Of a stretch of 6,358 nucleotides of DNA, positions 4,553 through 6,358 are shown piece by piece. Location: the NCBI GenBank assembly GCA_039916225.1, contig JBDSLU010000513.1, positions 1 to 6,358 of the forward strand, given 5' to 3'. The stretch comes from JBDSLU01 sp039916225 (GTDB lineage: Bacteria; Acidobacteriota; Vicinamibacteria; Vicinamibacterales; Vicinamibacteraceae). Position 1 is the stretch's first letter, and each line of letters opens with the position of its first letter. A program made the position numbers and the translations under genes. The notes under the pieces are model-generated. The model did no database searches, had not been told where the DNA came from, and was given only the letters and a program-made list of their open reading frames with translations.

Positions 4553-5913
4553 GTGGCCGGACGCGGTCGCGAGGCCGCACACACGCTCGTCCGCGGCCGG
4601 GTGCGTCGCCGGTGGCCGCGCTGCCCGCGGACCCCATCGAGCTGACCATCGAGCGGCCGGTCGCCGGCGGTCGGATGCTGGCGCGCCATGACGGCCGCGT
4701 CATCCTCGTGGCCGGGGCGATCCCCGGCGAGACCGTGCGGGCGCGGATCGATCGGGTCGAGCGCGGTGTCGCGTTCGCCCGCGTCGAGGCGGTGCTCGAG
4801 GCATCGCCCGATCGCCGCCCCCCGATCTTCGATCCGGCCTGCGGCGGCGGTGTCTACGCGCACATCGATCCGGCGCGACAGGTCGTGCTCAAGCGCGACG
4901 TGATCCTCGACGGTCTGCGGCGCGGCGCTGGCCTGGCGTGGGACGGACCGCTGGTGGTGGCACCCTCGCCCGAGCGCGGCTATCGCTTGCGCGCGCGACT
5001 CCACGTCCGCGATGGCCGCGTCGGCTTCTTCAAGGAAGGCACGCACGCGTTGTGTGATGCGGCGCCGTCGGCGCAGCTCGACGAGCGCGCCCTCGACGCC
5101 GCGCAGCGCCTGGTCGACACGCTCGGCGCGGTCCTCGGCGCCGCGTCGACCGACGGTGTCGACGTCTCCGAGAACCTGGATGGCACCGAGCGCGCCGTGC
5201 ACCTGCACCCGATCGATCGCGCGCTGGTCACGACCGCGATGCCGGCTTCGCTCTCCGCCCGCCTGCTCGTCGACGGCCTCACCGGTGTGTCCGTCGCGAC
5301 AGCTGGTGCCGGCTCGTCGACCATTGCCGGCGATCCGGTGGTCGCCGACGACCTGTCACGGATCGTCCGAGGCGCGCCGTCCGGGATCCGCATGCGCCGC
5401 CACGCGGCGTCGTTCTTCCAGGGAAACCGCTTCCTCGTGGGCGCGCTGACGCAAGCCGTCATCGACGCGGTGCCCGGCGATGGTCCGGTGTGGGATCTCT
5501 ACGCTGGTGTCGGTCTGTTCGCCGTGTCGCTCGGCGCAATCGGCCGCGCTCGCATCACCGCCGTCGAAGGGGATCCGCTGAGCGCCGCCGACCTCGAGGC
5601 CAACGCTGCCGCGTGCGGCGGGCGCGTCGGTGTCGAGGCGCGCGCGGTCGAGGACGTGCTCGCCGCGGCGTCGCTGCCGGCCGACGCGACGGTGATCGTC
5701 GATCCGCCGCGCACCGGTCTGTCGCCGGCCGTCACGACCACGCTGGCGCGGTCGGCTGTCCGGCGGATCGTCTACGTCTCGTGCGATGTGGCGACGCTGG
5801 CCCGCGATCTCAAGGCATTCATGGCCGCTGGCTTCGCCGTCGTCTCACTCGAAGGCTTCGATCTGTTCCCGAACACCGCCCACGTCGAGACACTGGTCGT
5901 CCTAGCGCGCTGA
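4549..5913 (+). CDS. TRAM-domain class I SAM-dependent RNA (uracil-5-)methyltransferase, TrmA/RlmCD family
   Basis: The 454-residue enzyme should methylate C5 of a uridine in rRNA or tRNA using SAM. Seen: a basic N-terminus (1-20); a TRAM RNA-binding domain (about 27-85, 'ELTIERPVAGGRMLARHDGRV' to 'VERGVAFARVE'); a degenerate Fe-S region 'FDPACGGGVYAHI' (94-106); 'FFQGNRFL' (289-296); SAM motif I 'DLYAGVGLF' (316-324); 'DPPRTGL' (385-391); 'YVSCDVATLARDL' (409-421) with nucleophile C412; and 'DLFPNTAHVETL' (438-449) with the probable general base E447. TRAM plus a C169 equivalent favours RlmD/RlmCD over TrmA, but substrate choice (23S U747 or U1939, or tRNA U54) is open. The GTG start makes a GTGA overlap with the preceding stop, with GGGAG 10 bases upstream; the next methionine (M43) would cut into TRAM. 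Its link to the sigma/anti-sigma pair may be only co-transcription. Confidence 0.92.
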   Translation: MSGRTRSRGRTHARPRPGASPVAALPADPIELTIERPVAGGRMLARHDGRVILVAGAIPGETVRARIDRVERGVAFARVEAVLEASPDRRPPIFDPACGGGVYAHIDPARQVVLKRDVILDGLRRGAGLAWDGPLVVAPSPERGYRLRARLHVRDGRVGFFKEGTHALCDAAPSAQLDERALDAAQRLVDTLGAVLGAASTDGVDVSENLDGTERAVHLHPIDRALVTTAMPASLSARLLVDGLTGVSVATAGAGSSTIAGDPVVADDLSRIVRGAPSGIRMRRHAASFFQGNRFLVGALTQAVIDAVPGDGPVWDLYAGVGLFAVSLGAIGRARITAVEGDPLSAADLEANAAACGGRVGVEARAVEDVLAAASLPADATVIVDPPRTGLSPAVTTTLARSAVRRIVYVSCDVATLARDLKAFMAAGFAVVSLEGFDLFPNTAHVETLVVLAR

Positions 5914-6358
5914 CGCGTTGGCCAGGAAGCCGCGGAACAGGCCCTGGAAGCGGCCGCTCTGCCAGAAGCTCTCGGGGTGCCACTGCACGCCGACGCAGAA
6001 CCGCGACGCTGGCCGTTCGACCCCTTCGATGATGCCGTCGACCGAGCTGGCCGTCACTTTGAGCCCTTCGCCGACCTTGTTCAGCGCCTGATGATGGCGG
6101 CTGTTGACGGCACAGAAGCCGTCGCGCTCGGTCTCCGCTTCGACCAGCTCCGCGAGGAGCGTGCCGGGGGTGACCTCGATGTAGTGGCCGATCATCGACG
6201 GCGCCCCGCCGGGATGGTGATCGAGGTGCTGAATGACCTGGGTCGGGATGTCCTGGATGAGGTTGCCGCCGAGGGCGACGTTCAGCAGCTGGATGCCGCG
6301 GCAGATGGCGAAGATAGGCAGGTCGCGGGCGATGGCGGCCCGCACCAGTGCGATCTCG
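5902..6358 (-). CDS. Peptidase C26 / gamma-glutamyl-gamma-aminobutyrate hydrolase-like protein, C-terminal part
   Basis: The C-terminal 151 residues of a class I glutamine-amidotransferase-fold hydrolase are present; the start lies beyond the right edge, with about 90-100 residues missing compared with the usual 240-250. Seen: the nucleophile elbow 'PIFAICRGIQLLNVALGG' (C19 of the fragment) with the R-G-I-Q-L-x-N pattern typical of PuuD-type C26 enzymes; 'HHPGGAPSMIGHYIEVTPGTLLAEL'; 'VNSRHHQAL' (84-92); and 'GVQWHPES' (123-130), supplying the catalytic His127 and Glu129. All three catalytic residues are therefore present. Family members cleave gamma-glutamyl amides such as gamma-glutamyl-GABA in putrescine catabolism, but no puu genes are visible, so the substrate is uncertain. 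A GTG codon at 6345 is internal, since conserved sequence ('EIALV') continues upstream of it. The TAG stop (5902-5904) lies within the end of the convergent methyltransferase gene. Confidence 0.9.
   Translation of the reverse strand, partial: EIALVRAAIARDLPIFAICRGIQLLNVALGGNLIQDIPTQVIQHLDHHPGGAPSMIGHYIEVTPGTLLAELVEAETERDGFCAVNSRHHQALNKVGEGLKVTASSVDGIIEGVERPASRFCVGVQWHPESFWQSGRFQGLFRGFLANASAR

Noticed and set aside
3401..4582. A 393-codon - strand open frame
   Set aside because: The product is Arg/Gly-rich low complexity that mirrors the Ala/Pro linker on the other strand. It has no ribosome binding site or domain.
3793..5208. A 471-codon open frame on the - strand opposite the sensor tail and methyltransferase
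   Set aside because: It is antisense to clear Asp-box and TRAM coding sequence and shows no family motifs of its own, so it is a GC-driven shadow.
5914..5960. Hairpin-type terminator just past the methyltransferase gene
   Set aside because: Only a 5-bp CCAGG/CCTGG pairing is visible, without a U-run, and the DNA encodes conserved C26 peptidase sequence on the other strand.

Overview
The window is very GC-rich (by eye about 70% or more), densely packed and almost wholly coding: six genes, or parts of genes, run on the + strand and a seventh converges from the - strand. Gene content points to an acidobacterium, possibly the Vicinamibacteria (subdivision 6). The indications are a sigma factor with long extensions, paired with a zinc-finger anti-sigma-like protein that carries a Ycf48/Asp-box tail, plus a 'W...GIP..VV..GID' hypothetical protein. 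That placement comes from remembered family resemblance, not from a search.

Bases 1-1877 hold a cofactor cluster: the 3' end of nadC (NAD synthesis), a complete birA-type biotin-protein ligase without a DNA-binding domain, and an unrecognised two-part protein. Each junction is a 4-base GTGA overlap, so the three are probably one transcript with coupled translation. The hypothetical gene's linker contains a palindrome-rich, oddly codon-biased stretch that looks like an in-frame insertion.

Bases 1878-1911 are the only intergenic gap. It has no Shine-Dalgarno sequence, but it has a TATCCT box ending 6 bases before the next ATG, which suggests a leaderless promoter.

Bases 1912-4552 form a regulatory pair. 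An ECF-like sigma-70 factor (regions 2 and 4, with about 90 extra residues at the N-terminus and about 70 at the C-terminus) overlaps by 14 bases a membrane protein with an HxxxCxxC zinc finger, one transmembrane helix, a roughly 290-residue Ala/Pro-rich extracytoplasmic linker and a three-repeat Asp-box domain. The likely arrangement is an envelope sensor that holds or releases the sigma factor inside the cell.

Bases 4549-5913 encode a TRAM-domain RNA uracil-5-methyltransferase of the TrmA/RlmCD family, joined to the sensor gene by another GTGA overlap. Its catalytic residues are intact, but two of the four expected Fe-S cysteines are missing. The final gene, on the - strand (5902 to the window edge), is the C-terminal part of a class I amidotransferase-fold peptidase C26 (gamma-glutamyl-GABA hydrolase-like). 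It overlaps the methyltransferase tail to tail by 12 bases, leaving no room for an intergenic terminator. I found no RNA genes, insertion sequences, CRISPR arrays or phage genes.
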